64,000 nt of DNA from Actinomadura craniellae (GTDB taxonomy: Bacteria > Actinomycetota > Actinomycetes > Streptosporangiales > Streptosporangiaceae): NCBI RefSeq assembly GCF_003289645.1, contig NZ_QLYX01000003.1:1-64000 (forward strand). The letters are read 5' to 3'. This document shows, piece after piece, positions 51,937-60,289 of this stretch (its first letter is position 1; the number at the start of each line of letters is the position of its first letter). Both the position numbers and the translations under genes were made by a program. The notes beneath the pieces are model-generated. The model was not told the origin of the DNA. It saw only the letters and a program-made list of their open reading frames with translations, and made no database searches.

Positions 51937-52042
51937 GCCGTACGGGGCCCTGCCCGCCGGCGCAGGGCAGGGCCCCGGAGAGTCCCGCGCCGGCCGGTGA
52001 GAGTAGGGGAGGCGAGCATGCCCGACCGGATCGGAGAGCGAG

Positions 52043-52288
52043 ATGGACGAGAAACAGATCCTGGAACTGATCGACGAATTCGTGGCGGAGGAGCACCGGC
52101 TGCGCGAGTTGGCCCGGCGGGACGCGTTGACACAGGAGGACGAACGGGCCCGGCTGGACCGCCTGGAACAGGCGCTGGACCAGTGCTGGGACCTGCTCCG
52201 GCAGCGCCGGGCCCGGCTCTCGGCGGGCCAGGACCCCGGCGAGGCACGGCCCAGGCCGACCGGCGAGGTGGAGGACTACCTGCAGTAG
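52043..52288 (+). CDS. DUF2630 family protein
   Basis: An 81-residue, mostly helical, charged protein: MDEKQILELIDEFVAEEHRL...EDERARLDRLEQALDQCWDLLRQRRARLSAGQDP then a tail ending TGEVEDYLQ. This matches DUF2630, small actinobacterial proteins of unknown function. It starts at ATG 52043 after GGAGAGCGAG. Its stop precedes the luciferase-like oxidoreductase, whose start is unclear. Confidence 0.88.
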   Translation: MDEKQILELIDEFVAEEHRLRELARRDALTQEDERARLDRLEQALDQCWDLLRQRRARLSAGQDPGEARPRPTGEVEDYLQ

Positions 52289-52293
52289 GCCGG

Positions 52294-53172
52294 ATCGACT
52301 ACGGCCGGTCGCTGCGGTTCGGCTACCTCCTCACACCGCTGGCCGACGCGTCCGCGCTGGAACTGGGGGAGGAGGCCGACCGGCTGGGACTGGACCTGGT
52401 CGGCGTCCGGGACCACCCCTACCAGCGCCGGTACCACGACGCGTTCGCGCTGATGGCGGTGCTGCTCGCACGCACCTCGCGGATCCGGGTGTTCCCCGAC
52501 GTGGCCTGCCTGCCGCTGCGCCCGCCCACGGTGCTCGCCAAGACCGTGGCCTCCCTGGCCGAGCTGAGCGGCGACCGGATCGAGCTGGCTTTGGGCGCGG
52601 GGGCCGAATGGGAGGCGATCGAGGAGTACGGCGGCACCCGGCGAACGACCGCCCAGGGCCGCGCCGCGCTGGGCGAGGCGATCGAGATCGCCCGGCTGAT
52701 CTGGTCGGACCTGCGGGTGGCCCGCTTCGAGGGAGGGCACTACCGGCTCAGCGGGGCGCGCCCGGTCCTGCCCAGCCTGCCGGGCGTCTGGCTGGGCGTC
52801 ACCGGGCCGAAGTCGCTGGAGCTGACCGGCCGGGCCGCCGACGGCTGGGTCGTCACCTCCGCGCAGGTGCCGCCCGCCCGCCTGCCCGAAAGCCAGCAGA
52901 TCATCGACGCGGCCGCGCGGGCGGCGGAACGCGATCCGGCCGCCATCCGGCGCGTCTACAACGTGATCGGCTCCATCGACGAGGCCGCCCGCCGGGGGCC
53001 GTTCTCCGGCCCGGTCGAGCAGTGGGTCGAGGACCTGGCCGGCCTCGCCACCACCTGCGGCATCGACACCTTCATCTTCGCCGGGCCGGCCGAGCAGCTT
53101 CCCACGTTCGCCCTGGAGGTCGTCCCCGCCGTGCGCAGCCTGGTGGTCCGGCTCCGCGGCCGGACCGGCTGA
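52294..53172 (+). CDS. Luciferase-like monooxygenase (LLM class flavin-dependent oxidoreductase)
   Basis: About 293 residues with the F420/FMN-dependent LLM pattern: FGYLLTPLADASALELGEEADRLGLDLVGVRDHPYQRRYHDAFALMAVLLARTSRIRVFPDVACLPLRPPTVLAKTVASLAELSGDRIELALGAGAEWEAIEEYGG. The start is unsettled: no ATG, GTG or TTG lies just before the conserved RIDYGRSLRFGYL. Options are ATC 52294, CTG 52312, or GTG 52183, the last overlapping DUF2630 by 106 bp. Co-transcription with DUF2630 is likely. Substrate unknown. Confidence 0.85.
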   Translation: MDYGRSLRFGYLLTPLADASALELGEEADRLGLDLVGVRDHPYQRRYHDAFALMAVLLARTSRIRVFPDVACLPLRPPTVLAKTVASLAELSGDRIELALGAGAEWEAIEEYGGTRRTTAQGRAALGEAIEIARLIWSDLRVARFEGGHYRLSGARPVLPSLPGVWLGVTGPKSLELTGRAADGWVVTSAQVPPARLPESQQIIDAAARAAERDPAAIRRVYNVIGSIDEAARRGPFSGPVEQWVEDLAGLATTCGIDTFIFAGPAEQLPTFALEVVPAVRSLVVRLRGRTG

Positions 53173-53176
53173 CCGT

Positions 53177-54112
53177 TCAGGCCACGCCGGTGCGGTGCTG
53201 CTGCGGGCTGATGCCGCGCTCGCGCTTGAAGGCGGCGCTGAGGGCGAACGGGCTGCCGTAGCCGACCTGCCGGGCCACCGAGGCGATGGTGGCGTCGGGC
53301 TCGCGCAGCAGGTCGGCGGCCAGGGCCAGCCGCCACCCGGTGAGGTAGGCCATCGGTGGCTCGCCGACCAGCGCGGTGAACCGGCGGGCCAGGGCGGCCC
53401 GCGAGACGCCGGCGGCGGAGGCGAGGTTCGCCACCGTCCATTGCCGGGCCGGGTCGCCGTGCATCAGGCGCAGCGCTCGGCCCACCACCGGGTCGGCGTA
53501 CGCCCGGTACCAGGCCGGGGCGTCGCCCTCCGGGCGGGCGAACCAGGCCCGCAGCACGGCGATCAGCAGCAGGTCGAGCAGCCGGTCGAGGACGGCCTCC
53601 TGGCCGGGCTCCTCCTTGACGATCTCGTCGCACAGCAGCGGGACGAGCGGGCAGTCCCAGGCGTCCTCGGGGAGCACCAGCAGCCGGGGCAGCGCGCCGA
53701 GCAGCCGCCGGCTGATCTCGCCGAGCGTCTGGTAGGCGCCGACGAGCATCGTCATTGAGCCGTCCGGGTCGGCGCCCCAGGTGCGGACGCCCAGGCTCAT
53801 CGCCTCGCCCAGCGGCTCCCCGTCCAGGGTGGCGCACCGCTGCCCCGGGTGGATCACCGCCTGGGGCGGGGTCGCCGGGTCGCCGGCGACCGTGTACGGG
53901 TCCGGGCCGAGCACGATCGCGATGGCGCCGGGCGGCAGGCGTACCGGCTCGGCGTCGTCGTGGACGACCCACACCTCGCCCCGCACCACGGCGATCAGGG
54001 TGAGCGGCGACCGGTCCAGGATCCGCAGCGACCAGGGCGGGCTCATGACCGCGCGGAGCAGGAACGCCCCCCGGGCCCGGGGACCGTCCAGAAGTCCGGC
54101 CAGCGCGTCCAT
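53177..54112 (-). CDS. AraC family regulator with cupin domain
   Basis: A 311-residue regulator. Residues 1 to about 190 form a cupin_6-type sensor (MDALAGLLDGPRARGAFLLRAVMSPPWSLRILDRSPLTLIAVVRGEVWV). The C-terminal AraC double helix-turn-helix is WTVANLASAAGVSRAALARRFTALVGEPPMAYLTGWRLALAADLLREPDATIASVARQVGYGSPFALSAAFKRERGISP. Its partner is most likely the divergent DUF1772 gene 115 bp away. A longer frame to 54283 lacks a fitting start. Confidence 0.93.
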   Translation of the reverse strand: MDALAGLLDGPRARGAFLLRAVMSPPWSLRILDRSPLTLIAVVRGEVWVVHDDAEPVRLPPGAIAIVLGPDPYTVAGDPATPPQAVIHPGQRCATLDGEPLGEAMSLGVRTWGADPDGSMTMLVGAYQTLGEISRRLLGALPRLLVLPEDAWDCPLVPLLCDEIVKEEPGQEAVLDRLLDLLLIAVLRAWFARPEGDAPAWYRAYADPVVGRALRLMHGDPARQWTVANLASAAGVSRAALARRFTALVGEPPMAYLTGWRLALAADLLREPDATIASVARQVGYGSPFALSAAFKRERGISPQQHRTGVA

Positions 54113-54227
54113 ACGCGGGAGTGTAGACGCCTGAGCATGGGCGGGAGATCTTCGGCCATGGAACGTTTCCCTTGCCCGCAGTTGACTCGGGGTATCGGCG
54201 AAAGACGCGGATGCGAGGGAGAAGACG

Positions 54228-54740
54228 ATGGAGACGTTCCGGGGCGGGGTGCTGATCGCGGCGATCATCGCGATGGGGCTCATCGCGGGCCTGCTGTACG
54301 GCTACGCGTGCTCGGTGATGCCCGGCCTGGCCAGGGCCGACGACCGCACCTTCGTCACCACGATGCAGCGGATCAACGTGGCGATCCTCAACGGCTGGTT
54401 CTACCTGAGCTTCCTCGGCGCGCTGGTGCTGACCGTCCTCGCCGTCGTGCTCTTCCTGCCCGCCGAGCAGCGGTCGGTGCTGCCCTGGGTGGTGGCCGCG
54501 CTCGTCCTGTACGGGCTGACGATCGGCATCACGGGTTTCGTCAACGTCCCGCTCAACAACCAGATCGACGCCGCCGGGGACCCCGGCAAGATCGCCGACC
54601 TTGCCGCGGTCCGCGCGGGCTTCGAGGCCCGGTGGGTGCGCTGGAACATCGTCCGCACCGCCACCGCCGTCGCCGCCGTCGGCTGCCTGGGCTGGGCCCT
54701 CGTCCTGCACGGCCGGCTCACCTCCGCCGGCGGGTCCTGA
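54228..54740 (+). CDS. DUF1772 membrane protein
   Basis: A 170-residue four-helix protein of the DUF1772 (anthrone oxygenase-like) family: GVLIAAIIAMGLIAGLLYGYACSVMPGLARADDRTFVTTMQRINVAILNGWFY, then VPLNNQIDAAG and ARWVRWNIVRT, the conserved loop residues. Some members oxidise polyketide anthrones, but most are uncharacterised; here no polyketide genes are near. Divergent from the AraC regulator, which probably controls it. Confidence 0.88.
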   Translation: METFRGGVLIAAIIAMGLIAGLLYGYACSVMPGLARADDRTFVTTMQRINVAILNGWFYLSFLGALVLTVLAVVLFLPAEQRSVLPWVVAALVLYGLTIGITGFVNVPLNNQIDAAGDPGKIADLAAVRAGFEARWVRWNIVRTATAVAAVGCLGWALVLHGRLTSAGGS

Positions 54741-54818
54741 CCGGCGGAAACGAACGGCGCCCCGAGCCCCGGGGCGCCGTCGTCGTCTTCGGGCGGCGCG
54801 TCTTCGCGGAGAGCCTCC

Positions 54819-55382
54819 TCAGGAGGCCGGGCGGTGGTGCAGGAGGACGAGCCGGCCGTCCAGGACGCGCGATCCGGCCAGTTCCAGGGGGACGCGCCCC
54901 TTGGCCGTGGGCAGCAGGGGCTTGCCGCCGCCCAGCAGGACCGGGTGGACCACGACGTGGTACTCGTCGACCAGCCCGAGGGCGGTGAGGCTGTCGGCCA
55001 GGCCGGTCCCGCCGGTGAGCAGGAGGTCTCCGCCGGGCTCCCGCTTGATCGCGGTGATCTCCGCGGCGAGGTTCCGGCCGACCACCCGGGCGTTCCAGCC
55101 GGCCTCCTGCAAGGTGCGGGAGACGACGACCTTGGGGGTGGCGCGCCAGATGGGGGCGAACCTCAGGTCGTGCGGGTGGTCGGACACCGACTCGACGTCC
55201 GGCCAGTAGCCCGACATCATCTCCCACACCAACCGCCCGTACAGGAAGGCGCCGGCCCGCTCGGCGAGTTCGTGCGAGTACTCCGACAGCTCCGGCCCCA
55301 TCACCGGCCAGTCGAACTCCCCGTTCGGGCCCTCGATGTACCCGTCGAGCGAAACGTGCACGAAGTAAACGATTTTCCGCAT
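54819..55382 (-). CDS. RibD C-terminal/DHFR-fold reductase family protein, copy 3
   Basis: A 187-residue protein of the same superfamily as the tandem pair at 744-1960 but from another subgroup: MRKIVYFVHVSLDGYIEGPNGEFDWPVMGPE at the start, FLYGRLVWEMMSGYWP, and DLLLTGGTGLADSLTALGLVDEYHVVVHPVLLGGG. The ATG at 55382 has GGGAGCC about 8 nt upstream. It is divergent from tetR; the operator in between may control both. Confidence 0.88.
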   Translation of the reverse strand: MRKIVYFVHVSLDGYIEGPNGEFDWPVMGPELSEYSHELAERAGAFLYGRLVWEMMSGYWPDVESVSDHPHDLRFAPIWRATPKVVVSRTLQEAGWNARVVGRNLAAEITAIKREPGGDLLLTGGTGLADSLTALGLVDEYHVVVHPVLLGGGKPLLPTAKGRVPLELAGSRVLDGRLVLLHHRPAS

Positions 55383-55580
55383 CTCTGGCTCCCGTTGCTC
55401 GGCCCCGGTTCGGGGCGCCTTCGCATGGGGATCGGAGCCATCCCCGTCTCCTCGACATCCCGTCCGGAGATCTTCGGCGGCGATTCCTCGGACGGGGCCG
55501 GGTGGCAGCGTGATCACCCCTGTCCGGGCCGTCGCACGCCGAGCCGCGGGACCGCGTGGTGAAGGCCACAGTGTGATCCC

Positions 55581-55612
55581 TGTCCGATCGGTCAGAACCG
55601 ACCGATCGGACA
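55581..55612. promoter_or_regulatory. Perfect 13-bp inverted-repeat operator of tetR
   Basis: TGTCCGATCGGTC (55581-55593) and GACCGATCGGACA (55600-55612) are perfect inverted copies separated by 6 bp. The centre is 30 bp before the tetR ATG, the classic place for autorepression. Each arm contains the smaller palindrome CCGATCGG. A partial match (CCCTGTCCGGGCC) at 55516-55528 may be a weak second site. Confidence 0.85.
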
Positions 55613-55626
55613 TTTACCGTGGTCAT

Positions 55627-56172
55627 ATGGCCCGTTCCTCCACCGCCCTGCACGGGCAACTCCTGGACTCGGCGTTGCGGCTGTTCGCCCAGCACGGGTT
55701 CCGCGGGACGTCCCTGCAGACCATCGCCTCCGACGCCGGCTGCTCCAAGGCGTCACTGCTGTACCACTTCAGCAGCAAGGAGGCGATCCTCACCGAACTG
55801 CTCACCCCGGTCGGCCGGGAGGCGGCCGAACTGGACGCCCGGCTGACGGACCTGGATGGCACGGACGCCGCCGTGACCGCGGTCACCGGGTTCGTCGACG
55901 TCGCGCTGCGCTTCCGGCGCGAACTCAAGGTCCTGTTCGACACCCTGCCCGAGTCGCGGCCCATGGCCGTCTCGGGCATCGAGGGCATCGACGACCGGCT
56001 GGTGGACGCGCTGGCGGGCCGCTCACCCGACCCGCGGCAGCGCGTGGCCGCATACATGGCGCTCGGCGGCATGTTCGTGACCAGCGCCGCCGACCTGCAC
56101 GTGAACGAGGAACTGCTGCGCGAGGAGATGATCCGCAGCGCGCTGCGGACGCTGGGCCGCGGCTCCGACTGA
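55627..56172 (+). CDS. TetR family regulator of the MmpL transporter
   Basis: A 181-residue repressor. Helix-turn-helix at about 7-52: HGQLLDSALRLFAQHGFRGTSLQTIASDAGCSKASLLYHFSSKEAIL. The C-terminal ligand domain is of the TetR_C type with no known ligand. It lies 58 bp before the MmpL-type transporter on the same strand and 15 bp after a perfect operator, so it likely represses itself and the transporter. Confidence 0.94.
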   Translation: MARSSTALHGQLLDSALRLFAQHGFRGTSLQTIASDAGCSKASLLYHFSSKEAILTELLTPVGREAAELDARLTDLDGTDAAVTAVTGFVDVALRFRRELKVLFDTLPESRPMAVSGIEGIDDRLVDALAGRSPDPRQRVAAYMALGGMFVTSAADLHVNEELLREEMIRSALRTLGRGSD

Positions 56173-56212
56173 ACTCCGAGACTCCGAGACTCCGAGATTC
56201 CGAGACTTCGAA
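56173..56212. repeat. 8-bp tandem repeat (ACTCCGAG, five copies)
   Basis: ACTCCGAG occurs three times exactly (56173-56196) and twice with changes (ATTCCGAG, ACTTCGAA). It starts at the tetR stop and fills the gap to the transporter gene's ribosome-binding site. A simple-sequence run of this kind can vary in copy number by slippage. Confidence 0.8.
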
Positions 56213-56230
56213 AGAAAGGCGTTTTCCCGC

Positions 56231-58387
56231 ATGGCGACCTTGCTGTACAGGCTCGGCCGATGGTGCTTCCGCCGCCGGGGGCTCGTCGTGGCCGCCTGGC
56301 TGCTCGTGCTGCTCGCACTGGGCGGGGCGGCAGCCGCCTTCAGCGGCCCGACCAGCGGCGACTTCCGCATGCCCGGCACCGAATCCCAGCGGGCGATGGA
56401 CGCCCTGAAGAAACAGTTCCCGCAGGCGAGCGGCGCCACCGGCACGGTCGTCATCGCCGCCCCACAGGGCCAGAAGCTGACCGCGGCCCAGGTCGCGCCG
56501 ATCGTGCGGCAGGCCGCCGCGATCCCCGGCGTGGCCGCCGCCACCGACCCCTTCCGGTCCGGCGCGGTGTCGCCCGACGGCCGCCACGCCCTGGTCCAGG
56601 TCCAGTTCACCGCCGAGGCCGCCGAGCTCACCGACGCGCAGCGCGACGCCTACATGAAGGTCGGCGCGGACGCCCCCGGCCTGCGGGTCGAGACCGGCGG
56701 CGAGGCGGTGAAGGGCCAGCTCCACATGGGCGCCACCGAGGTGATCGGCGTCGTGGTCGCCGCGGTGGTCCTGGTCGTCACCCTGGGGTCCCTGGTGGCC
56801 GCCGGGATGACGCTGGTCAACGCCCTGGTCGGTGTCGGCGCGGGGATCGCCGGGCTGTTCGCGCTCAGCAGCGTGGTCGAGATGAACTCGGTCACGCCGG
56901 TGCTGGCGCTGATGCTGGGGCTGGCCGTCGGCATCGACTACTCGCTGTTCATCACCTCCCGGTACCGCCAGTACCTGCTGGACGGCCTGGACGCGCCGGA
57001 GGCGGTCGGCCGGGCGATCGGCACCGCCGGCTCGGCGGTGGTGTTCGCCGGCGCCACCGTGGTCATCGCCCTGGCCGGGCTGGCCGTCGTCGGCATCCCG
57101 TTCCTGTCCATCATGGGCCTGGCGGCGGCCGGGACCGTCGCCGTCGCCGTCCTGGTCGCGCTGACCCTGCTGCCGGCGGTGCTGTCCTTCGCCGGCACCC
57201 GGGTCCTGCCGCGCGCCCTGCGCTCCGGCACCGCCGGGCACGCGCCGGCGAAGGAGGGGTTCGGCTACCGGTGGGGCCGCCTCGTCGTGCGGTGGCGCTG
57301 GCCGGTCCTGCTGGTCGGGATCCTGGCTCTGGGCGCCCTCGTCCTGCCGGTGCAGGACATGCGCCTGGCCCTGCCGGACGCCGGCACCGCGGCGAAGGAC
57401 TCGCCCGAACGCCAGGCGTACGACCTGACCAGCGAAGGTTTCGGCGAGGGGTTCAACGGCCGCCTCGTCGCGGTCGTCTCCGCCGCCGACGCGCCGCAGA
57501 CCCGCGCCGCGGCCCAGCAGGCCGGCGCCCTCATCCGCGGTGTGGACGGTGTGCTGGCCGTCGCGCCCCCGCAGTTCAACCAGTCCGGCACCACCGCGCT
57601 GGTCGCCGTCATCCCCAAGACCGCGCCCACCGACGCCGCCACCGAGGACACCGTCCACGCCATCCGCGCCGAGGTGGCCGCCGTGACCGGGGGAGAGGTT
57701 GCCCTGACCGGCGTCACCGCGGTCGGCATCGACATCTCCGAAAAGCTCGCCGCCGCCCTGCCGGTCTACCTGCTGCTGGTGGTGGGCCTGTCGATCCTGC
57801 TGCTGATGCTGGTCTTCCGCTCTCTGCTGGTGCCGCTCAAGGCGGCGCTGGGCTTCCTGCTGACGGTGGGTGCCACCTTCGGCATCACCACGGCCGTCTT
57901 CCAGCAGGGACACCTGGCCGGCCTGGTCGGCGTCGACACCCCCGGCCCGCTGATCAGCTTCCTGCCCATCCTGCTGATCGGCATCCTGTTCGGCCTGGCC
58001 ATGGACTACGAGGTGTTCCTGGTCTCCCGGATGCGCGAGGACTTCGTCCATGGCGACACCGCCCGGCAGGCCACCGTCAACGGTCTGGGCCACAACGCCC
58101 GCGTCGTCACCGCCGCCGCCCTCATCATGATCTCGGTCTTCGCCGGGTTCGTGCTGATGCCCGACCCCATCATCAAGTCCATCGGCTTCGCCCTGGCCAT
58201 CGGCGTGTTCATCGACGCCTTCGTCGTCCGCATGACCCTGGTCCCGGCCGTCATGTCCCTCCTCGGCCGCGCCGCCTGGTGGCTCCCCCGCCCCCTGGAC
58301 CGCGCCCTCCCCAACCTCGACATCGAAGGAGAATCCCTCCGCCCCGCCCCCGCCCCCCAGGAGACCCGGGACCCCGTCCACGTCTGA
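56231..58387 (+). CDS. MmpL-family RND transporter
   Basis: A 718-residue RND-type exporter with 12 predicted helices in two halves, each with a periplasmic loop (about 38-180 and 385-510). The proton-relay aspartates sit in GIDYSLFITSRYR (helix 4) and AMDYEVFLVSRMREDF (helix 10). Family members export lipids or drugs. Controlled most likely by the TetR gene just upstream. GAAAGG 11-16 nt before the ATG serves as ribosome-binding site. Confidence 0.94.
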   Translation: MATLLYRLGRWCFRRRGLVVAAWLLVLLALGGAAAAFSGPTSGDFRMPGTESQRAMDALKKQFPQASGATGTVVIAAPQGQKLTAAQVAPIVRQAAAIPGVAAATDPFRSGAVSPDGRHALVQVQFTAEAAELTDAQRDAYMKVGADAPGLRVETGGEAVKGQLHMGATEVIGVVVAAVVLVVTLGSLVAAGMTLVNALVGVGAGIAGLFALSSVVEMNSVTPVLALMLGLAVGIDYSLFITSRYRQYLLDGLDAPEAVGRAIGTAGSAVVFAGATVVIALAGLAVVGIPFLSIMGLAAAGTVAVAVLVALTLLPAVLSFAGTRVLPRALRSGTAGHAPAKEGFGYRWGRLVVRWRWPVLLVGILALGALVLPVQDMRLALPDAGTAAKDSPERQAYDLTSEGFGEGFNGRLVAVVSAADAPQTRAAAQQAGALIRGVDGVLAVAPPQFNQSGTTALVAVIPKTAPTDAATEDTVHAIRAEVAAVTGGEVALTGVTAVGIDISEKLAAALPVYLLLVVGLSILLLMLVFRSLLVPLKAALGFLLTVGATFGITTAVFQQGHLAGLVGVDTPGPLISFLPILLIGILFGLAMDYEVFLVSRMREDFVHGDTARQATVNGLGHNARVVTAAALIMISVFAGFVLMPDPIIKSIGFALAIGVFIDAFVVRMTLVPAVMSLLGRAAWWLPRPLDRALPNLDIEGESLRPAPAPQETRDPVHV

Positions 58388-58708
58388 CCGCCCCCCGGCC
58401 GGGGCGAGAAGACCGCCGTGTCCCGCCCCGGCCGATGCGCGGCCTGGACGACCGTCGCAGGCTGGCCCACGTGGCCGATGGAGCGTGCACGGCGACCGGA
58501 CGCGCAGTGTGTGCCGAGCGACCAGGCGGAGATCCGACCGAGGAACGAGATACCCGCTCGCCGAATCGGTTGCGGGGCCGTGCCGCACGCATTGTCCGCT
58601 GTGCAGGACCGGAAGTAGACCGGGCCCTGCTCACGCCTACTGCGCAAGGTTTTCCACAGGTAGGGGCGGCTGTGGTGGAAAACAGGGCGGACGGCACAGG
58701 GTGTGCTC
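58388..58708. other. Intergenic region without a recognised gene
   Basis: 321 bp between the MmpL stop and the AbiEi-like gene. No credible coding frame, tRNA or terminator was seen. The only clear structure is an inverted repeat near its right end (58649-58683). This boundary marks the change from housekeeping-type content to accessory genes. Confidence 0.5.
58649..58683. promoter_or_regulatory. Inverted repeat before the AbiEi-like gene
   Basis: GTTTTCCAC (58649-58657) and GTGGAAAAC (58675-58683), perfect 9-bp arms 17 bp apart. It ends 25 bp before the ATG at 58709, consistent with an operator. Such antitoxin-like proteins often regulate their own genes by binding inverted repeats. The arms also resemble a degenerate DnaA box (TTxTCCACA). 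Confidence 0.5.
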
Positions 58709-59728
58709 ATGAAGGGTTCATGGGATGAAGCCGCCGCCCGGCAGGAAGGCATGGTCGGCCGATTGCAGGTGCTGGCATCGGGAACGACCGTTGACGCGAT
58801 CAAGGCTCAGGTGCGGGCCAGGCGATGGCAGCGGATCCATCCTGGGGTGTACGCGACGTTCTCCGGGCCACCCGGCCGGGAGGCGATGCGGTGGGCGGCG
58901 GTGCTGGCGTGCGGGCAGGGCGCGGTGCTGAGCCACTGGACGGCGGCCGAGATATGGGGATTACCGGACGCCGCCCGGCAGGCGGAGGCCGATGAGCCGA
59001 TCCACGTGACGATCCCGTCCGGGCGCTACATCATCGCACCGGCCGGGGTGGCGTTGCATTACTCCTCGCGGCTGGGCTCCTCCCGGCACCCGGCCAAGTC
59101 CCCGCCGTGCACGCGGGTGGAGGACACGGTGGTGGACCTGACCCAGAGCACGCCGGGCATCGACGCGGCGATCAGCGTGATCACCGGTGCCGTGCGGCAG
59201 CGGCTGACCACCTACGAGAAGCTGCTGGAATCCTTCACCGCCCGCAAGAAACTGCGCTGGCGCGAGGAGCTGACCATGGCGTGCGCCCTTGCCGGCCAAG
59301 GGGTGCACTCGCTGCTGGAACACCGCTTCCTCACCCGGGTCGAACGCCCACACGGCCTGCCGCCGATGCAGCGCCAGGCCAGGTGGGAGCACAGCGGCAG
59401 GTCGGTCTTCGTCGACGCACTCAACCAGGACCACCGCCTCCGCGTCGAACTCGACGGTCGGGCGGGCCACACCGACCAGGGCGCCTTCCGCGACATGTGG
59501 CGCGACAACGCTGCCGCTCTCGCCGGCGATACAACCCTGCGATTCGGCTGGGACGACGTCACCTCCCGCCCCTGCGAAACCGCCGCCCTACTGGCCAAGA
59601 TCTACATCGACCGCGGCCACCACCAGCAGCTCACCACCTGCGGCCCCGCCTGCACCGCCCTCCCCACCCTGCGCCGCCTTCTGACCACTCGTAACCTCGC
59701 TGATCCTTCAGGATCCAGGGCTCCATAG
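58709..59728 (+). CDS. AbiEi-like/DUF559-type protein
   Basis: A 339-residue protein. The N-terminal region (about 10-70: VDAIKAQVRARRWQRIHPGVYATFSGPPGREAMRWAAVLACGQGAVLSHWTAAEIWGLP) has the winged-helix plus AbiEi antitoxin-like pattern. The C-terminal region contains LNQDHRLRVELDGRAGHTDQGAFRDMWRDNAAALAG, the E-x-D-G-x-x-H pattern of DUF559/Vsr-like PD-(D/E)XK nucleases. No AbiEii toxin follows, so it is a solitary gene common in actinomycetes. Its last residues (LADPSGSRAP) are encoded by the left arm of a large palindrome. GTG 58703 is an alternative start. Confidence 0.82.
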   Translation: MKGSWDEAAARQEGMVGRLQVLASGTTVDAIKAQVRARRWQRIHPGVYATFSGPPGREAMRWAAVLACGQGAVLSHWTAAEIWGLPDAARQAEADEPIHVTIPSGRYIIAPAGVALHYSSRLGSSRHPAKSPPCTRVEDTVVDLTQSTPGIDAAISVITGAVRQRLTTYEKLLESFTARKKLRWREELTMACALAGQGVHSLLEHRFLTRVERPHGLPPMQRQARWEHSGRSVFVDALNQDHRLRVELDGRAGHTDQGAFRDMWRDNAAALAGDTTLRFGWDDVTSRPCETAALLAKIYIDRGHHQQLTTCGPACTALPTLRRLLTTRNLADPSGSRAP

Positions 59729-59752
59729 CGCACTAAAAGCTGAAGGATCAGC
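59699..59752. repeat. Large palindromic element, copy 1
   Basis: Arms GCTGATCCTTCAG (59699-59711) and CTGAAGGATCAGC (59740-59752), perfect over 13 bp, around a 28-nt centre. The left arm overlaps the end of the AbiEi-like gene. A sister copy lies 20 bp away. The pair sits between convergent genes and may act as bidirectional terminator, or be a small mobile palindrome. Confidence 0.75.
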
Positions 59753-59773
59753 TCCCCTGCGCCCCCGACCAGG

Positions 59774-59823
59774 TGATCCTTCAGCATCCGGGGTGTTCCA
59801 GCGCCCTGAAGGCTGAAGGATCA
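59774..59823. repeat. Large palindromic element, copy 2
   Basis: Arms TGATCCTTCAGC (59774-59785) and GCTGAAGGATCA (59812-59823), perfect over 12 bp. The 26-nt centre begins ATCCGGGG and resembles that of copy 1 (ATCCAGGG), so the two elements are related as wholes and not only in their arms. Spacing between copy starts is about 75 bp. Confidence 0.75.
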
Positions 59824-59835
59824 ACGGTAGTGCGG

Positions 59836-60030
59836 TCAGAGGGTGAGGTTGCCGCGCTTCAGGTGGGTGAGGAGAACGGAGAAACTCTCGGGCGAGAGGG
59901 AGAGGTGCCCTGCGTCAGGGTTCTTGGAGTCCCTGAGGCCGATGGTCGTTGAGAAGAGGCGGGCGACCTCGATACAGGCTCCTTCCTGTGCGCCGCTATG
60001 AGTAGACTTGCGCCAGGTGGGGCTGGCCAT
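59836..60030 (-). CDS. DUF397 protein, copy 1
   Basis: 64 residues with the full family pattern: WRKSTHSGAQEGACIEVARL, LRDSKNPDAGHLSLSPESFSVLLTHLKRG. DUF397 proteins are small partners of XRE/DUF5753 regulators in actinomycetes (WhiJ-type systems) and probably bind them. It is the last of four tandem DUF397 genes on this strand. Confidence 0.93.
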   Translation of the reverse strand: MASPTWRKSTHSGAQEGACIEVARLFSTTIGLRDSKNPDAGHLSLSPESFSVLLTHLKRGNLTL

Positions 60031-60084
60031 TCATGGCCTCCAAACGGCCCCCGGAAAAGCCGAGCCGGGGCTTCGCCCATTGAG

Positions 60085-60273
60085 CTAGAGGAGCCTGCCG
60101 CGCTTCACGCGGGCCAGCAGATCGGCAAACTCTCTGGGCGAGATGGACAGGTACCCGATGCCGGGGTTCTTGGAGTCTCTGAGGCGAATGGTCATGGAGA
60201 GTCGCGCGACCTCGACACACTCGCCGCCCGATGTATTGCTGTGGCTGGACTTGCGCCATACGGGCTGGCTCAT
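60085..60273 (-). CDS. DUF397 protein, copy 2
   Basis: 62 residues: SQPVWRKSSHSNTSGGECVEVARL, LRDSKNPGIGYLSISPREFADLLARVKRG. ATG 60273 has GGGAGACC about 8 nt upstream. It is much closer to copy 4 than to copies 1 and 3, so recent duplication is likely. Confidence 0.93.
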   Translation of the reverse strand: MSQPVWRKSSHSNTSGGECVEVARLSMTIRLRDSKNPGIGYLSISPREFADLLARVKRGRLL

Positions 60274-60289
60274 CACATGGTCTCCCAGC

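Noticed and set aside
58649-58683. DnaA boxes or a replication origin
   Set aside because: Only two degenerate matches in inverted orientation, no cluster, and no dnaA or dnaN nearby. An operator is more likely.
60050-60110. A tRNA-D-arm-like segment (AGCTCAATGGGCGAAGC on the minus strand)
   Set aside because: It lies at the 3' end of DUF397 copy 2, and no T arm or acceptor stem accompanies it. Coincidental similarity.
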